Counted from the stretch's first letter, positions 42,930-53,040 are shown. The stretch: DNA of 64,000 nt from Tannerella forsythia (GCF_003860135.1 NZ_RQYN01000001.1:101482-165481); one strand, 5' to 3'. The notes: generated by a model not told the origin, from the sequence alone. Program-made: numbers and translations.

Positions 42930-45716
42930 ATGTATTGTCTGGGTAAAAAAATCATTTTTTGTCTTCTTTCCACACTCTGCTTACTTCCGCTACGGAGCTA
43001 CGGTCAGACAGATACGCACAGAGGGTTCTTATTGCATGGCAGGGTAATAGACCATGCCACCGGAAAAGGTATCGGTTTTGCCTCGTTACAGATCGAGGCT
43101 TCGTCGCAGGGGGTGGTTTGCGATGCGGAGGGACGTTTCCGGTTTCCTCGTCTTCGTGAGGGAACGTACAGTGTAGAAGTGTCATGCCTCAACTATGCTC
43201 CCGTCAAAGCGGAGATACGGCTGAAGCAGGATACGGCTGTCGTTTTCCGCCTTCATGAACAGCGCTTCACGCTGCCCGATGTGGAAGTGATGGCAAGTTT
43301 TCGCCCCTCGAAGGGGAGTAATGCGACGATAGGGCAAACCGCATTGGAATACATTCAACCCGTTTCGATCGCCGATGTGTTGCTGTTGTTGCCGGGTAGT
43401 ATAACGGGAAATAACTCGTTGCACCGCTTTAATCTTACTACGTCGAGACAAGCCGGTGCCGATAAAAATACATCGTTGGGGATGGGCATTATTGCCGACG
43501 GTATTCCGATGACTAACGATGCCATGCGGACACAGCTCTACGGCCTTTCGGGCGAAGAGCAAGCAGACCGCATGGTGAACCGGCGAGGAATGATGAATGC
43601 CGGGATGGATATGCGTACTTTCTCGACCGACCATATCGAGAGTATCGAGGTGGTGCGCGGTATCTCGTCAGCCCGGGATGGCAATCTGAGTAGCGGAGCC
43701 ATTCATATTCATTCCAAGAAAGGAGCCACACCGCTCCGGGTGCGTGCCAAAGCCGATCCGCTGAATAAATTGCTCTATATGGGAAAAGGTTTTAAATTAT
43801 CCGAGCGGGCGGGCGCGCTCCATGTCGGGTTCGATGCCTTATCGTCTACTCCCGACGTGCGCGAAAAACTCGAACAGTTTACTCGTATCACTGCACAGGC
43901 CGGTTATACGAACCAGTTTTCTCTGCATGGGAAACCGCTCGATTTCTCGGCCCGACTGAGTGCCACCTCGTCTGTCAACAATGTAAAATCGGACGAACTG
44001 ATCGATGAAAACAACGAGTATTATCAATCCGATTATCTGCGAACCACCTTCTCGCTCAACACCAAGTGGCATGTGAATACACGCTGGTTGAACAGTATGG
44101 AAATTTCCGGTTCGGCAGATATTACACGCGATTTGCTTAAGCGCCATAAATTGGTGCTCAGCTCGATGGGACCGAGCAGCATGCCCGTCAGTGACCAAAG
44201 TGGCGAACATGAAGGTATCTTCCTGCCGGTGAAGTACTATACCGATTATAAGGTCGATAATATACCGATTTATCTGTTTATGCAAACTCATTTCACCTCA
44301 TTCATTCCTATGGGTAAACAACTTCATCATTCCCTGATGTATGGTGTGGAAGTGAAATCGAACAAAAACACCGGCGAGGGGGCAGTCGTCGATGTAACCC
44401 GTCCGCCTTATCCGGGCGATAACACGTTTATCCGTCCGCGACCGAACTATCTGATTCCTGCGTTAATCAACGGCGCATTGTATATCGAAGACAAAGCTGT
44501 TTGGGAAGCGAGTCAAAAAGTACGTGCCGACCTGCGGCTCGGTTTGCGGGCTACGCGAATGTTCAACCTGCCGTCCGATTATGCCCTGAAACATAAAATA
44601 CTCATCGAGCCTCGCCTGCAGGTCGGTATGACGATAAAAAGCGAGACTTCTGCGGGAAGCTCCATATCCAATACGTTCCGGATAGGATACGGCGAAGAAA
44701 ACAAACTGCCTACGCTCGACATGTTGTATCCCGACAAGCTGTATCGCGATTTTGTTGTACTGAATGCCTTCTATCAGCAGCCCAACAGAGATTTGCTACT
44801 CGTGAACACGTACATTCATACGCCGGTAAACCCTTCGCTGCGCGAAAACAAAAACAGGAAATGGGAGATCGGCTGGGACTTGCGGGCGAAACATTTTGAA
44901 GTCTCCCTGTCGGCTTTCAGAGAAGAATATAAAGGAGGATTCAGTTATTTTCCACAATATTATCCCGTAGCTTTTACCCGTTATATAACGCCTCGTCATT
45001 CGATTACGGGAAAACCTTCCAAAGACGATTATTATCCGGAGAATTATAAGGATTTTACGATATTCCCCGTGGTGCGTAACAGTGCCAGAACGATAAAACG
45101 AGGAGTTGAATACCGCATCAAGACACCGGTCATCAAACCGTTAAGTACATCGGTCGAGTTGAATGGCGCTTATTACAGCACCGTTTATACGAAAGGTATT
45201 CCCGTCATGTATCGTCCGGTGGTGAAAGAATTTGGCGATAAGTATCCGTATGTAGGAATTTATCAGGGTGATACGCATGTTTATCAAAGTCGTTTCAATA
45301 CGAATGTATGGATCAATACCCATATCAAACGCTTCGGACTGATCTTTACCAACTTCGTACAGGTGATATGGTTCGCGAAGATGCGTAATGGTACGGAAGA
45401 AGATGTACTACCTTCGCATTATATGGATCTTGACGGTAAGCGCCATGTGGTGAACGCAGCCGAAATAGCTGCGACCGAGGGGGTACTGCGTCACTTGCGA
45501 CGCGAACGTTCCGAGCTGTATTATCGCACGGAAACCAAGCCGGTCTCTGTTTTCATGAATATCAAAGCGAGCAAGGAGCTGGGAAAGCATACGAAACTCT
45601 CTTTTTTCGTAAACAATCTGATCGATATTCATCCGCATTATAAAGCGGCCGACAAAACAACCGAAAAAGAATGGGCGATTCCGTTCTTCGGCGCAGAACT
45701 GATTATAAATATCTGA
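42930..45716 (+). CDS. TonB-dependent outer-membrane receptor
   Basis: 928 residues. Signal peptide, an N-terminal carboxypeptidase-like regulatory domain (GRVIDHATGKGIGFASLQIEASSQGVVCDAEGRFRFPRLREGTYSVEVSCLNYAP), plug domain with a run through VEVMASFRP..., then the 22-strand barrel, ending EWAIPFFGAELIINI. No SusD-like partner follows, so it is not a classical polysaccharide utilisation locus. The ligand is unknown. Confidence 0.93.
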   Translation: MYCLGKKIIFCLLSTLCLLPLRSYGQTDTHRGFLLHGRVIDHATGKGIGFASLQIEASSQGVVCDAEGRFRFPRLREGTYSVEVSCLNYAPVKAEIRLKQDTAVVFRLHEQRFTLPDVEVMASFRPSKGSNATIGQTALEYIQPVSIADVLLLLPGSITGNNSLHRFNLTTSRQAGADKNTSLGMGIIADGIPMTNDAMRTQLYGLSGEEQADRMVNRRGMMNAGMDMRTFSTDHIESIEVVRGISSARDGNLSSGAIHIHSKKGATPLRVRAKADPLNKLLYMGKGFKLSERAGALHVGFDALSSTPDVREKLEQFTRITAQAGYTNQFSLHGKPLDFSARLSATSSVNNVKSDELIDENNEYYQSDYLRTTFSLNTKWHVNTRWLNSMEISGSADITRDLLKRHKLVLSSMGPSSMPVSDQSGEHEGIFLPVKYYTDYKVDNIPIYLFMQTHFTSFIPMGKQLHHSLMYGVEVKSNKNTGEGAVVDVTRPPYPGDNTFIRPRPNYLIPALINGALYIEDKAVWEASQKVRADLRLGLRATRMFNLPSDYALKHKILIEPRLQVGMTIKSETSAGSSISNTFRIGYGEENKLPTLDMLYPDKLYRDFVVLNAFYQQPNRDLLLVNTYIHTPVNPSLRENKNRKWEIGWDLRAKHFEVSLSAFREEYKGGFSYFPQYYPVAFTRYITPRHSITGKPSKDDYYPENYKDFTIFPVVRNSARTIKRGVEYRIKTPVIKPLSTSVELNGAYYSTVYTKGIPVMYRPVVKEFGDKYPYVGIYQGDTHVYQSRFNTNVWINTHIKRFGLIFTNFVQVIWFAKMRNGTEEDVLPSHYMDLDGKRHVVNAAEIAATEGVLRHLRRERSELYYRTETKPVSVFMNIKASKELGKHTKLSFFVNNLIDIHPHYKAADKTTEKEWAIPFFGAELIINI

Positions 45717-45726
45717 TGTATTCAAA

Positions 45727-47463
45727 ATGAAAAAGACGTTTTACCTCATCATACGCTGCCTGCTGATTTGTAAAGCACCGGGATTCGTGTCGGCGCAGGC
45801 GGAATATCCTCTTCAGCGCAGAATCGTTTCTCTGTCTCCACCCGAACAGACGGCCGATAAGTTTCGTTTCGATCTGCAAAGTCATCTGGCGGATATCGTA
45901 TATCGCCATCCTGCGCTGTATGAATGGCAAAATCGTAACGGCTATATTTTCTCGGATGTACGGCACAGGAGCGACACGATGCCGATACCTCTGTTGCGCA
46001 GAACGAACATCAGCCTGCGGCATGCCGACGGAAAAATATCGGGAGATTATCTGCCTTTTGCCGGCAATGCTTTTACAGACTCCGAAATCAACGCCGAAGC
46101 CATTTACGGAACAGCCGGAGACGGAACCATGTTCGGCAGCGCTTCGTTCTCAAAAGGACGTCATAGCGGATACGGATGGAATGCCATACGGCATGCCGAA
46201 TTATACCTCCCATACGTTATTGCCGATTCTACGGGCGGCGACTACCGCTACGAAAACTATTACATGGCAGGAGGCTATGCTTTTCGGTTGCATAGAGGAT
46301 ATTACGGAGTAGGTGGCAGTTTCAGGGGAGAAATCGCTTCCCGCCAGACCGATCCGCGATGTGCCAACACCACCTCGTGGCTCACCGTCGACGCTTCGGC
46401 CGTATGGCCCGTCGCAACCCGACACTGGCTGGCTGTGCGTGCGTCGTATATCCGCAACAAGCAACATCTCCATCTGCGGAACTGGCGGCCGAATCAGCAG
46501 GATCGTTTTTTCGTTACGTACGGTTTCGGATATTACGACCTGCAGGAAAGTCCTGTCAGCTTCGGTATACGGCGCATGTATTATATGCAGGGCATAGAGA
46601 CGCACGCAACCTTCAGTAACCTTGGCCTGCGAAAGGGGCGCTCCGTCGGTTTTACGGCCGATGTAAACTATGCCTTTCTGGCGATGAAGACGGAAGAATC
46701 CGATGCCAAAAATCTTTTCGGTTCCGATACCCATCACGTCAACGGCTCATGGTGGCTCACATCGGCAGAAGACCGGGCGTTACAGTGGAGTCTCGGATTG
46801 CAAACACACAATCAATTTCGTCGGGGCAAAGAGCATATCTACGAAACCTACCGTCCCGACGAAAATTATCCGTCTATCTACGATTTCAGGCTCGTCGACA
46901 CCCGCAAACGCTATACGTATACGTTTTCTTCGAATCGGATGCAGGGCAAAATCGACTATGGCTTTTCCGGGCCGCGACTCAGGATCGAGCTTTTGGGCGG
47001 TATAGGCGCGGATTATCGTTCGGAAGGTTATGAAAGTCCTCATCATCATTGGGAAGTATGGACTGTCTGTCCGATGCTGGGAGCAGGGGCAAAGCAACGA
47101 CTCAATAAAGTAGAGTGGGGGATCAACTCGCTCGGTGTCGTACGACTGCCTTTGCAATACGGTTATGATGTATCCGGCGGAAAATTCAGACTCGACTATC
47201 AGGAAACCTTTCTTCCGTATGCTTATTATACAGATCGGTCGTTTACTTTGCGCAACGAGTTATACGTTGCGTACCGTATCAGCAAACAGGGCCGACGGGT
47301 GGGGATCATCGTGCAACATCTGTTGCGAAACGGCCGTCGACCGGCCGACGTAGCATATACCGAAACACCCGGAGTTATCTCGCACAGGCTTTCACATCCG
47401 GCTTCGGGAAAAGTGAACAATCATGAATCGTGGATAAGCGCCTCACTTTTTATCGCGATGTGA
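45727..47463 (+). CDS. Outer-membrane beta-barrel protein (DUF6850-like)
   Basis: 578 residues with signal peptide (MKKTFYLIIRCLLICKAPGFVSAQ) and many short amphipathic strands rich in aromatic residues. It starts 10 nt after the TonB receptor. It resembles the DUF6850 family often found behind DUF4876/TonB pairs. Ends HESWISASLFIAM with a terminal hydrophobic residue typical of barrels. Role probably in the same uptake or export system. Confidence 0.8.
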   Translation: MKKTFYLIIRCLLICKAPGFVSAQAEYPLQRRIVSLSPPEQTADKFRFDLQSHLADIVYRHPALYEWQNRNGYIFSDVRHRSDTMPIPLLRRTNISLRHADGKISGDYLPFAGNAFTDSEINAEAIYGTAGDGTMFGSASFSKGRHSGYGWNAIRHAELYLPYVIADSTGGDYRYENYYMAGGYAFRLHRGYYGVGGSFRGEIASRQTDPRCANTTSWLTVDASAVWPVATRHWLAVRASYIRNKQHLHLRNWRPNQQDRFFVTYGFGYYDLQESPVSFGIRRMYYMQGIETHATFSNLGLRKGRSVGFTADVNYAFLAMKTEESDAKNLFGSDTHHVNGSWWLTSAEDRALQWSLGLQTHNQFRRGKEHIYETYRPDENYPSIYDFRLVDTRKRYTYTFSSNRMQGKIDYGFSGPRLRIELLGGIGADYRSEGYESPHHHWEVWTVCPMLGAGAKQRLNKVEWGINSLGVVRLPLQYGYDVSGGKFRLDYQETFLPYAYYTDRSFTLRNELYVAYRISKQGRRVGIIVQHLLRNGRRPADVAYTETPGVISHRLSHPASGKVNNHESWISASLFIAM

Positions 47464-47510
47464 AGTAAGGCGCGGAAAACGGAGGTACCGCCTGCGGTCA
47501 ACGGTTTAAC

Positions 47511-47894
47511 CCCGGATTCCGCAATAGAACAAATCATAATGAATTTCATTCAGGCCTTCAGCCCTCCGAACAAGGTCCGAACATCGATACCCCACCCTTA
47601 CGGGATGGGGCTGAAATAATCCGGGCTTTCAGCCCTTGTATGCCCTGCGGGCGTTGAGTTGTTGAGATGTTTATTTGTTGATTCGTTGAGTTGTTTGATT
47701 GTTGAGTTGTTGGCTGGCTGAACGCTGAAGGCTGATTGCTGTAAAAGCCCTGAAAGGGCGCCTTAATTCAGCCCAATGCGAAGCGTTGGGAAAAAGGCAT
47801 CGCATCTTGGCGGAGGGCTGTAAGCCTGAATTAATTTAATTGACAATTAAATAATAATGGTACCCGCCGAACAGTGTATCGCGTAATTTGGGTT
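47511..47894 (+). repeat. Hairpin-rich dispersed repeat, copy A
   Basis: 384 bp that recur in the same orientation at 49891-50269. The core (47551-47828) has inverted ends of about 18 bp (CAGGCCTTCAGCCCTCCG and CGGAGGGCTGTAAGCCTG) and several short hairpins: GGGCT/AGCCC, GCCCT/AGGGC, CCCCA/TGGGG and CCAA-GC/GC-TTGG. The middle has a low-complexity TTGTTGAGTTG stretch. No ORF. It fills most of the space between the outer-membrane operon and pgm. Confidence 0.88.
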
Positions 47895-47955
47895 AAAATC
47901 GGATGACAAGAATGAAAACTGAACCGATGCGCATCATTATCTGAAAAAAAGAGCC

Positions 47956-47963
47956 TATCTTTG
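47956..47963 (+). promoter_or_regulatory. -7 box for the phosphohexomutase gene
   Basis: TATCTTTG on the plus strand, 85 nt before the start codon. No strong -33 element. Confidence 0.5.
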
Positions 47964-48047
47964 TCAGACTTTCTACCAAAGTCTTTGGGACGTAAAAGAG
48001 AAGAAAAGAAATAGGATGTACAATAAAAAATAAAATCGTTTCTGATT

Positions 48048-49799
48048 ATGGAAAATGTGGAATTATTAGAACTGGTGAGGAAGAAAGCGCAGGCTTGGCT
48101 GGGCCCGGAGTATGATGAAGAAACCCGTAACGGAGTGCAGGCCTTGCTCGATAAGGAAGACCCGACCGATCTGATCGAAGCCTTTTATAAGGATTTGGAG
48201 TTCGGAACGGGAGGGCTGCGAGGCATCATGGGCGTGGGCAGTAACCGGATGAACATTTATACCGTCGGAGCCGCTACGCAAGGTTTGTCGAACTACCTGA
48301 AAAAGGAATTTGCGGAGTTGGAGCAGATCAAAGTCGTTATCGGTCACGATTGCCGTAACAACAGCCGTCGGTTTGCCGAGATTTCGGCCGAGATTTTTTC
48401 GGCCAACGGCATCAAGGTGTATCTTTTCGAAGACCTCCGACCCACGCCGGAAGTATCGTATACGATTCGTAAGTTGGGATGTCAGAGCGGTATTATTCTG
48501 ACGGCTTCGCATAACCCGAAAGAGTATAACGGTTACAAGGCTTATTGGGATGACGGAGCGCAGATGATTGCTCCGCACGATAAAAATACGATTGCCGAGG
48601 TTAATAAAATCCGCAACGCGGCCGATATCCGGTTCGAAGGAAAGAAGGAGTTGATCGAGCTGATCGGTAAGGAAATCGATGAGCAGTACATCGCGGACGT
48701 GAAGACGATTTCGCTGTCGCCCGACTCGATTGCGCGGCATCATGATATGAAGATTGTATATACGCCGATTCACGGTACGGGGGTGCGCATGATTCCCCAA
48801 GCGCTCGCCGCTTACGGGTTTACGAACATCATTCACGTTCCCGAGCAGGACGTGGTGAGCGGCGATTTTCCGACCGTCGTATCGCCCAACCCCGAAGAGC
48901 CGGCCGCCTTGTCGATGGCTGTCGAGCGGGCCAAGGAAACCGATGCCGAACTCGTACTGGCCTCCGATCCCGATTCCGATCGTATCGGGGCAGCCGTCAA
49001 GAACGAAGCCGGCGAATGGGTGTTAATCAACGGAAATCAGACGGTCGTTCTTTTCGTTTACTACCTGCTCACGCGCTGGGAAGAACTGGGACGGTTAAGC
49101 GGACGGGAATATATTGTCAAAACGATTGTTACGACCGAGACGGTTCGCGCCATCGCGGAGCGCAAGGGCGTCGAGATGTACGATGTTTATACCGGTTTCA
49201 AGTGGATTGCCGAGGTGATGCGCAGAAACGAAGGCAAGAAACAGTATATCGGCGGTGGAGAAGAAAGTTACGGATTCCTTTGTCAGGACTTCGTGCGTGA
49301 CAAGGATGCCGTATCGGCCTGCTGCATTCTGGCCGAGATGGCGGCCTGGGCAAAAGACAAAGGGTTGTCGCTCTATCAGTTGTTGCAACAGATTTATCTC
49401 GAATACGGCTACTCGAAAGAGGTGAATATCTCTGTCGTTAAGAAAGGAAAGAGCGGGGCGGAAGAAATCGAGGCGATGATGAACGGTTTCCGCAATCATC
49501 CGCCGACGGAGATTGCCGGATCGAAAGTGACGCTGATCTACGATTATGCGTCGTTGAAGGGACACAGTTTTACCGATAACGAAACCTTCGCGTTGCACAT
49601 GCCTACGACCTCGAACGTGCTGCAATATTATACGGAAGACCATACGAAAGTGTCGGTTCGTCCGTCGGGTACGGAGCCGAAGATCAAGTTTTATTGCGAG
49701 GTACACATCCCCGATGTCCGTACGGCTGAAGACTTGCGGACGGCCGAGGCCGAGGCCATGAAGAAGGTCGAACAGATCAGGGCCTCGCTCGGTATCTGA
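48048..49799 (+). CDS. Phosphoglucomutase/phosphomannomutase family
   Basis: 583 residues of the alpha-D-phosphohexomutase superfamily, which interconverts hexose-1- and hexose-6-phosphate. Phosphoserine loop TASHNPKEYNG (Ser154), metal loop SDPDSDRIG, sugar-binding GGGEESYGFL, and phosphate-binding RPSGTEPKIKFY. Length fits the longer pgm/pmm subgroup found in Bacteroidetes. It stands alone, bracketed by two direct hairpin repeats. Confidence 0.94.
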   Translation: MENVELLELVRKKAQAWLGPEYDEETRNGVQALLDKEDPTDLIEAFYKDLEFGTGGLRGIMGVGSNRMNIYTVGAATQGLSNYLKKEFAELEQIKVVIGHDCRNNSRRFAEISAEIFSANGIKVYLFEDLRPTPEVSYTIRKLGCQSGIILTASHNPKEYNGYKAYWDDGAQMIAPHDKNTIAEVNKIRNAADIRFEGKKELIELIGKEIDEQYIADVKTISLSPDSIARHHDMKIVYTPIHGTGVRMIPQALAAYGFTNIIHVPEQDVVSGDFPTVVSPNPEEPAALSMAVERAKETDAELVLASDPDSDRIGAAVKNEAGEWVLINGNQTVVLFVYYLLTRWEELGRLSGREYIVKTIVTTETVRAIAERKGVEMYDVYTGFKWIAEVMRRNEGKKQYIGGGEESYGFLCQDFVRDKDAVSACCILAEMAAWAKDKGLSLYQLLQQIYLEYGYSKEVNISVVKKGKSGAEEIEAMMNGFRNHPPTEIAGSKVTLIYDYASLKGHSFTDNETFALHMPTTSNVLQYYTEDHTKVSVRPSGTEPKIKFYCEVHIPDVRTAEDLRTAEAEAMKKVEQIRASLGI

Positions 49800-49848
49800 G
49801 GCTTTTGAAGAAAAACAGAAGATACGGGATTAGCTCGTAAACATAAAG

Positions 49849-49885
49849 GGGGATGTGTCTCAAACCAACACGGAGGCACATCCCC
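49849..49885. terminator. Possible terminator hairpin after the phosphohexomutase gene
   Basis: Arms GGGGATGTG and CACATCCCC around a loop of about 19 nt, 50 nt past the stop codon. No T-run follows. Confidence 0.4.
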
Positions 49886-49890
49886 TTGAA

Positions 49891-50269
49891 CCCAGATTCC
49901 GCAATAGAAAATATAAGAATGAATTTAATTCAGGCTTTCAGCCCTCTGAATAGAGTGCGGACATCGATACCCCACCCTTGCGGGATGGGGCTGAAATAAT
50001 CCGGGCTTTCAGCCCTTGTATGCTGTTCGGGTGTTGAGTTGTTTAGTTGTTGAAATGTTTATTTGTTGAGTTGTTGGCCGGCTGAACGCTGAAGGCTGAT
50101 TGCTGTAAAAGCCCTGAAAGGGCGAGATAATTCAGCCCAATGCGAAGCGTTGGGGAAAAAGGCATCGTATTTCGTCGGAGGGCTGTAAGCCTGACGTAAC
50201 ATTGTCGTATATTCGTTCGTCCATGTATTAAATGGTAAACGCCGAACTGTGTATCGCGTAATTTGGGTT
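49891..50269 (+). repeat. Hairpin-rich dispersed repeat, copy B
   Basis: 379 bp, the second copy of the 47511-47894 element in the same orientation, 2.4 kb away. Core 49931-50193. The two copies differ mostly in the low-complexity TTGTTGAGTTG stretch and shortly after the core. The two copies bracket the phosphohexomutase gene. Confidence 0.88.
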
Positions 50270-50374
50270 GAATGTATCCGGAGCAAATAAAAACGCAACG
50301 TATGCTTCCTCTGCTTCGACCGGCAGAACACAATGCAACGATGGCGATTGAACGGAAATAAGTATTTTTGTCGT

Positions 50375-51010
50375 ATGGTAAAACAACTTTTGTATCTGCT
50401 TTTCTTCCTTGTCGGCATCGGGCTCACGGCCTGCCGGAAGGAAGAAGAGCCTTCGCTCCTTTACGAGCTGAGGGATATGAACGAATGGATCCTGGCCGAG
50501 GTGCGCGTAGAAAAAACGGTCATCATCGACGATCCTGATATTCGTTTCAGGGAGATCGGTTCGCAGGCCGGTCTCTTTCCTGACGCGGTAGACTGGGTGA
50601 AGCGAAAAACGACCGTCGGCAAACGCATCGGCGTTTATTCGTTTGGGACGTATCTCTCCGCCGTTCTCGATATGAACGGATTGACGGAAGAGGATATCCG
50701 GCTCGACCGGAAAGAGAAACACTGCACCTTGCGGCTTCCGCCGGTGCGGATCAAAGAGCGGGGACGCGATTTCGAAGTCAAGACCGAACACGAGCGGGTC
50801 TCGATTTATCGTACACCGCTGACACCGCAGGAGAAGGCCAAGGCCAAAGAAGAGGCCAGCCGCCGGCTCTCGGAAGAGATCGCGAAGAACGGGAAACTGA
50901 AACGCGAACTGACGCGGCAGGCCGAGGAACGTGCGCGCGCTTACTTCGGCACCTTGCTGGCCGGATGGGGATATGAAGCCACCGTAACATTCAGGGAGGA
51001 ACAGCCATGA
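50375..51010 (+). CDS. DUF4230 lipoprotein
   Basis: 211 residues. Signal peptide MVKQLLYLLFFLVGIGLTACRKEE with a lipobox Cys. The mature part has the DUF4230 layout: LYELRDMNEWILAEVRVEKTVIID near the start and KRIGVYSFGTYLSAVLDMNGLTEEDIRL in the middle; C-terminal coiled coil rich in Glu/Arg/Lys. The stop overlaps the ATG of a second DUF4230 gene by 4 nt. The in-frame ATG at 50333 would precede the signal. Function unknown. Confidence 0.88.
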   Translation: MVKQLLYLLFFLVGIGLTACRKEEEPSLLYELRDMNEWILAEVRVEKTVIIDDPDIRFREIGSQAGLFPDAVDWVKRKTTVGKRIGVYSFGTYLSAVLDMNGLTEEDIRLDRKEKHCTLRLPPVRIKERGRDFEVKTEHERVSIYRTPLTPQEKAKAKEEASRRLSEEIAKNGKLKRELTRQAEERARAYFGTLLAGWGYEATVTFREEQP

Positions 51011-51660
51011 TCCGACGCCTCCCGAAAAAGATGCTCCTTGCCGTCGCCTTCTCGCTTCTTCTCGTCTTGGGCGGCTGGTGGGGCTATCGCGGCCTGCATC
51101 GCGAACGTACGGCGGTGCGCGCATTGCCCGCACGGGTAGGAGAGATTCGGCAGATGGTCAGACTCTCCACGCTCGAAATCATGACGGACGAAATCGTCAA
51201 GGATACGGTACAGATCAAAGCCGTCGTGTCGCGTGTCAGAGCGCATGTGTATATCGGCTTCGACATGGAAAACCTCCCGATGGTCGAGCGGGGCGACACG
51301 CTTTTCGTCCAGCTTCCGCCCGAGATCATCGAAGTGCGTGAAGCTACGGAAAACGGCTATCAGGTGATCGACGTATGGAACGTGCAGATGCCCGACGAAC
51401 CGGCACCCACGCCGCTGAGTACGGCCGAAGAGAACATCCTCAAAAGACGCCTCCCGCAGCGTATCACCGCACAGGCTTATGAGCGCGGATACGTCAGACG
51501 CGCACGAGAGAATGCGCTGCGTTCCCTGTCGGCTTTGTTTGCCGGTTTCAGGGAGCAGGTCGTCATCATCGACCGTTACCCCGACGGATGGAGAGAAGAA
51601 CGCCGGCCGCCCGCGCCGGTTCCGGAGCATCCGCCCGTCCGGCTACCGTCCGGCACGTAA
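51007..51660 (+). CDS. DUF4230 protein, second copy
   Basis: 217 residues with an N-terminal anchor helix (residues 9-27) and the DUF4230 core [63 protein letters not shown]. Overlaps the upstream homologue by 4 nt, and its own 3' end overlaps convergent queF by 18 nt. Paired DUF4230 genes suggest a two-part envelope function. Confidence 0.9.
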   Translation: MIRRLPKKMLLAVAFSLLLVLGGWWGYRGLHRERTAVRALPARVGEIRQMVRLSTLEIMTDEIVKDTVQIKAVVSRVRAHVYIGFDMENLPMVERGDTLFVQLPPEIIEVREATENGYQVIDVWNVQMPDEPAPTPLSTAEENILKRRLPQRITAQAYERGYVRRARENALRSLSALFAGFREQVVIIDRYPDGWREERRPPAPVPEHPPVRLPSGT

Positions 51661-52116
51661 ATTCCCGGCCTGTATGTTGAAGAGACGTTGTTCGGCCAGC
51701 GCTTCGTACTTCGTGCCCGGCCGGCCGTAGTTGCAATACGGATAGATGCTGATGCCGCCGCGCGGGGTGAAGAGTCCCGTCACCTCGATATACTTCGGTT
51801 CCATCAGGCGAATCAGGTCGTTCATGATCAGGTTCACGCAGTCTTCATGAAAAGCGCCGTGTCCTCGGAAACTGAAGAGGTAGAGTTTCAGACTCTTGCT
51901 CTCCACCATTTTCACGTCGGGGAGGTAATCGATCCATATCGTGGCGAAATCGGGCTGTCCCGTGATGGGGCACAGGCTCGTAAACTCGGGGCATTCGAAA
52001 TGTACCCAGTAATCGCGTTCGGGATGTTTGTTCGTGAACGCCTCCAGTACCTCCGGCGCGTAATCTTGCCGGTAGGTTGTCGCTGTTCCTAAAAGTGTCA
52101 GTTCTTTATTTTCCAT
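51643..52116 (-). CDS. queF: NADPH-dependent 7-cyano-7-deazaguanine reductase QueF
   Basis: 157 residues, short (YkvM-type) form. Reduces preQ0 to preQ1 in queuosine synthesis. Catalytic Cys49 in [20 protein letters not shown] with Asp56, the NADPH motif [13 protein letters not shown] (72-84) and FHED (89-92). The 3' end overlaps the convergent DUF4230 gene. Own promoter box close by. Confidence 0.96.
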   Translation of the reverse strand: MENKELTLLGTATTYRQDYAPEVLEAFTNKHPERDYWVHFECPEFTSLCPITGQPDFATIWIDYLPDVKMVESKSLKLYLFSFRGHGAFHEDCVNLIMNDLIRLMEPKYIEVTGLFTPRGGISIYPYCNYGRPGTKYEALAEQRLFNIQAGNLRAGR

Positions 52117-52120
52117 GCGA

Positions 52121-52128
52121 CAAAAATA
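52121..52128 (-). promoter_or_regulatory. -7 box for queF
   Basis: TATTTTTG on the minus strand, only 4 nt before the ATG, so the leader would be very short. Nothing else was recognised in the ~190-nt gap to the next gene. Confidence 0.4.
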
Positions 52129-52307
52129 CGACTTTCCGTGCAGACGGTATGCCTGTAAACAAAAGAAATACGAAGTGGATGATATGTCCTAAAAAGTTTA
52201 ACATCAAATTTCAGGACAGGACACTAAAAAGTCGTTTGTTCCGGCCCCTTACTGCTTGCGCCGAAGGGGCGATACGAAAGTATGGGCAAATAAGCCGGAA
52301 CGAGAAA

Positions 52308-53006
52308 CTATCTGCCCGAACGTCGCGCAATGACGTCGTTCATCTCTTCGATGATCTGTTCGACGGTAGCCGCGAAAGCCGTGTAGTTGTCGGGATCGAC
52401 CATCCGCATCGTTTCGACGTAGAGCAGCAGTTTATCGTTAATCAGCTCGAGTAATGTTTTTTTCAGTTCGCTGGCCGTTTTTTCTTTGGCCGCGTGTGCC
52501 CAATACGTTTCGTAGGCAATGCGTTCCACGGTGAAGTCGGATTGTGCGTGGCGAAGTTCGGACAGCGCTTCGGCCATTCCCGGCAGCGTGTCGACATGCG
52601 CTTGGGCGCCCGGTTCGGCAAAATCGAGCAGAAGCGATTCGAGCAAAGACGATTTGGAAGCATAATTTTGGTAGACGATCTTTATTCCGTACTTGGAGAA
52701 GATAGTCCAAAGCGCGTCGGCAGCCATGCTCTGAGCGGGTATCGGCATCGCCCGGTATCCTTTGAGGATATCGCGCAGTTTACGCAGTTTTTGATTGCGC
52801 AGCGCATCGGCCGTACCGAGCTTGGATTGCATACGGTTATGTTTGATCGCCTCCGTAATGTGGAGTGATTGCGTACGCATTTGGTTAAAGAGCCGGTTCA
52901 GAAAAGGATCGGTCGCAAGATGGGGGTGTTTGTCATAAAGAAGAATCAGACGGTCGGATATATCGTCTGTTTCCGTAATACGAACGCGAGAATCTAATTT
53001 CTTCAT
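52308..53006 (-). CDS. DUF6261 protein
   Basis: 232 residues, helical, no signal peptide. Resembles DUF6261, a family of Bacteroidetes proteins often present in several copies per genome. Features: a long hydrophilic N-terminal region (ITETDDISDRLILLYDKHPHL), LRKLRDILKGYRAM, and a C-terminal helix (TFA-type EQIIEEMNDVIARR). The promoter box at 53254 lies beyond the 41-bp tandem repeats, so the repeats would be in its leader. Confidence 0.78.
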   Translation of the reverse strand: MKKLDSRVRITETDDISDRLILLYDKHPHLATDPFLNRLFNQMRTQSLHITEAIKHNRMQSKLGTADALRNQKLRKLRDILKGYRAMPIPAQSMAADALWTIFSKYGIKIVYQNYASKSSLLESLLLDFAEPGAQAHVDTLPGMAEALSELRHAQSDFTVERIAYETYWAHAAKEKTASELKKTLLELINDKLLLYVETMRMVDPDNYTAFAATVEQIIEEMNDVIARRSGR

Positions 53007-53040
53007 AACCTTGATTTTTTTAATGAATATATTCTATGTT

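Noticed and set aside
47511..50269. Composite transposon carrying the phosphohexomutase gene
   Set aside because: The repeats have no transposase and no target duplication was found outside them; direct repeats alone do not show transposition.
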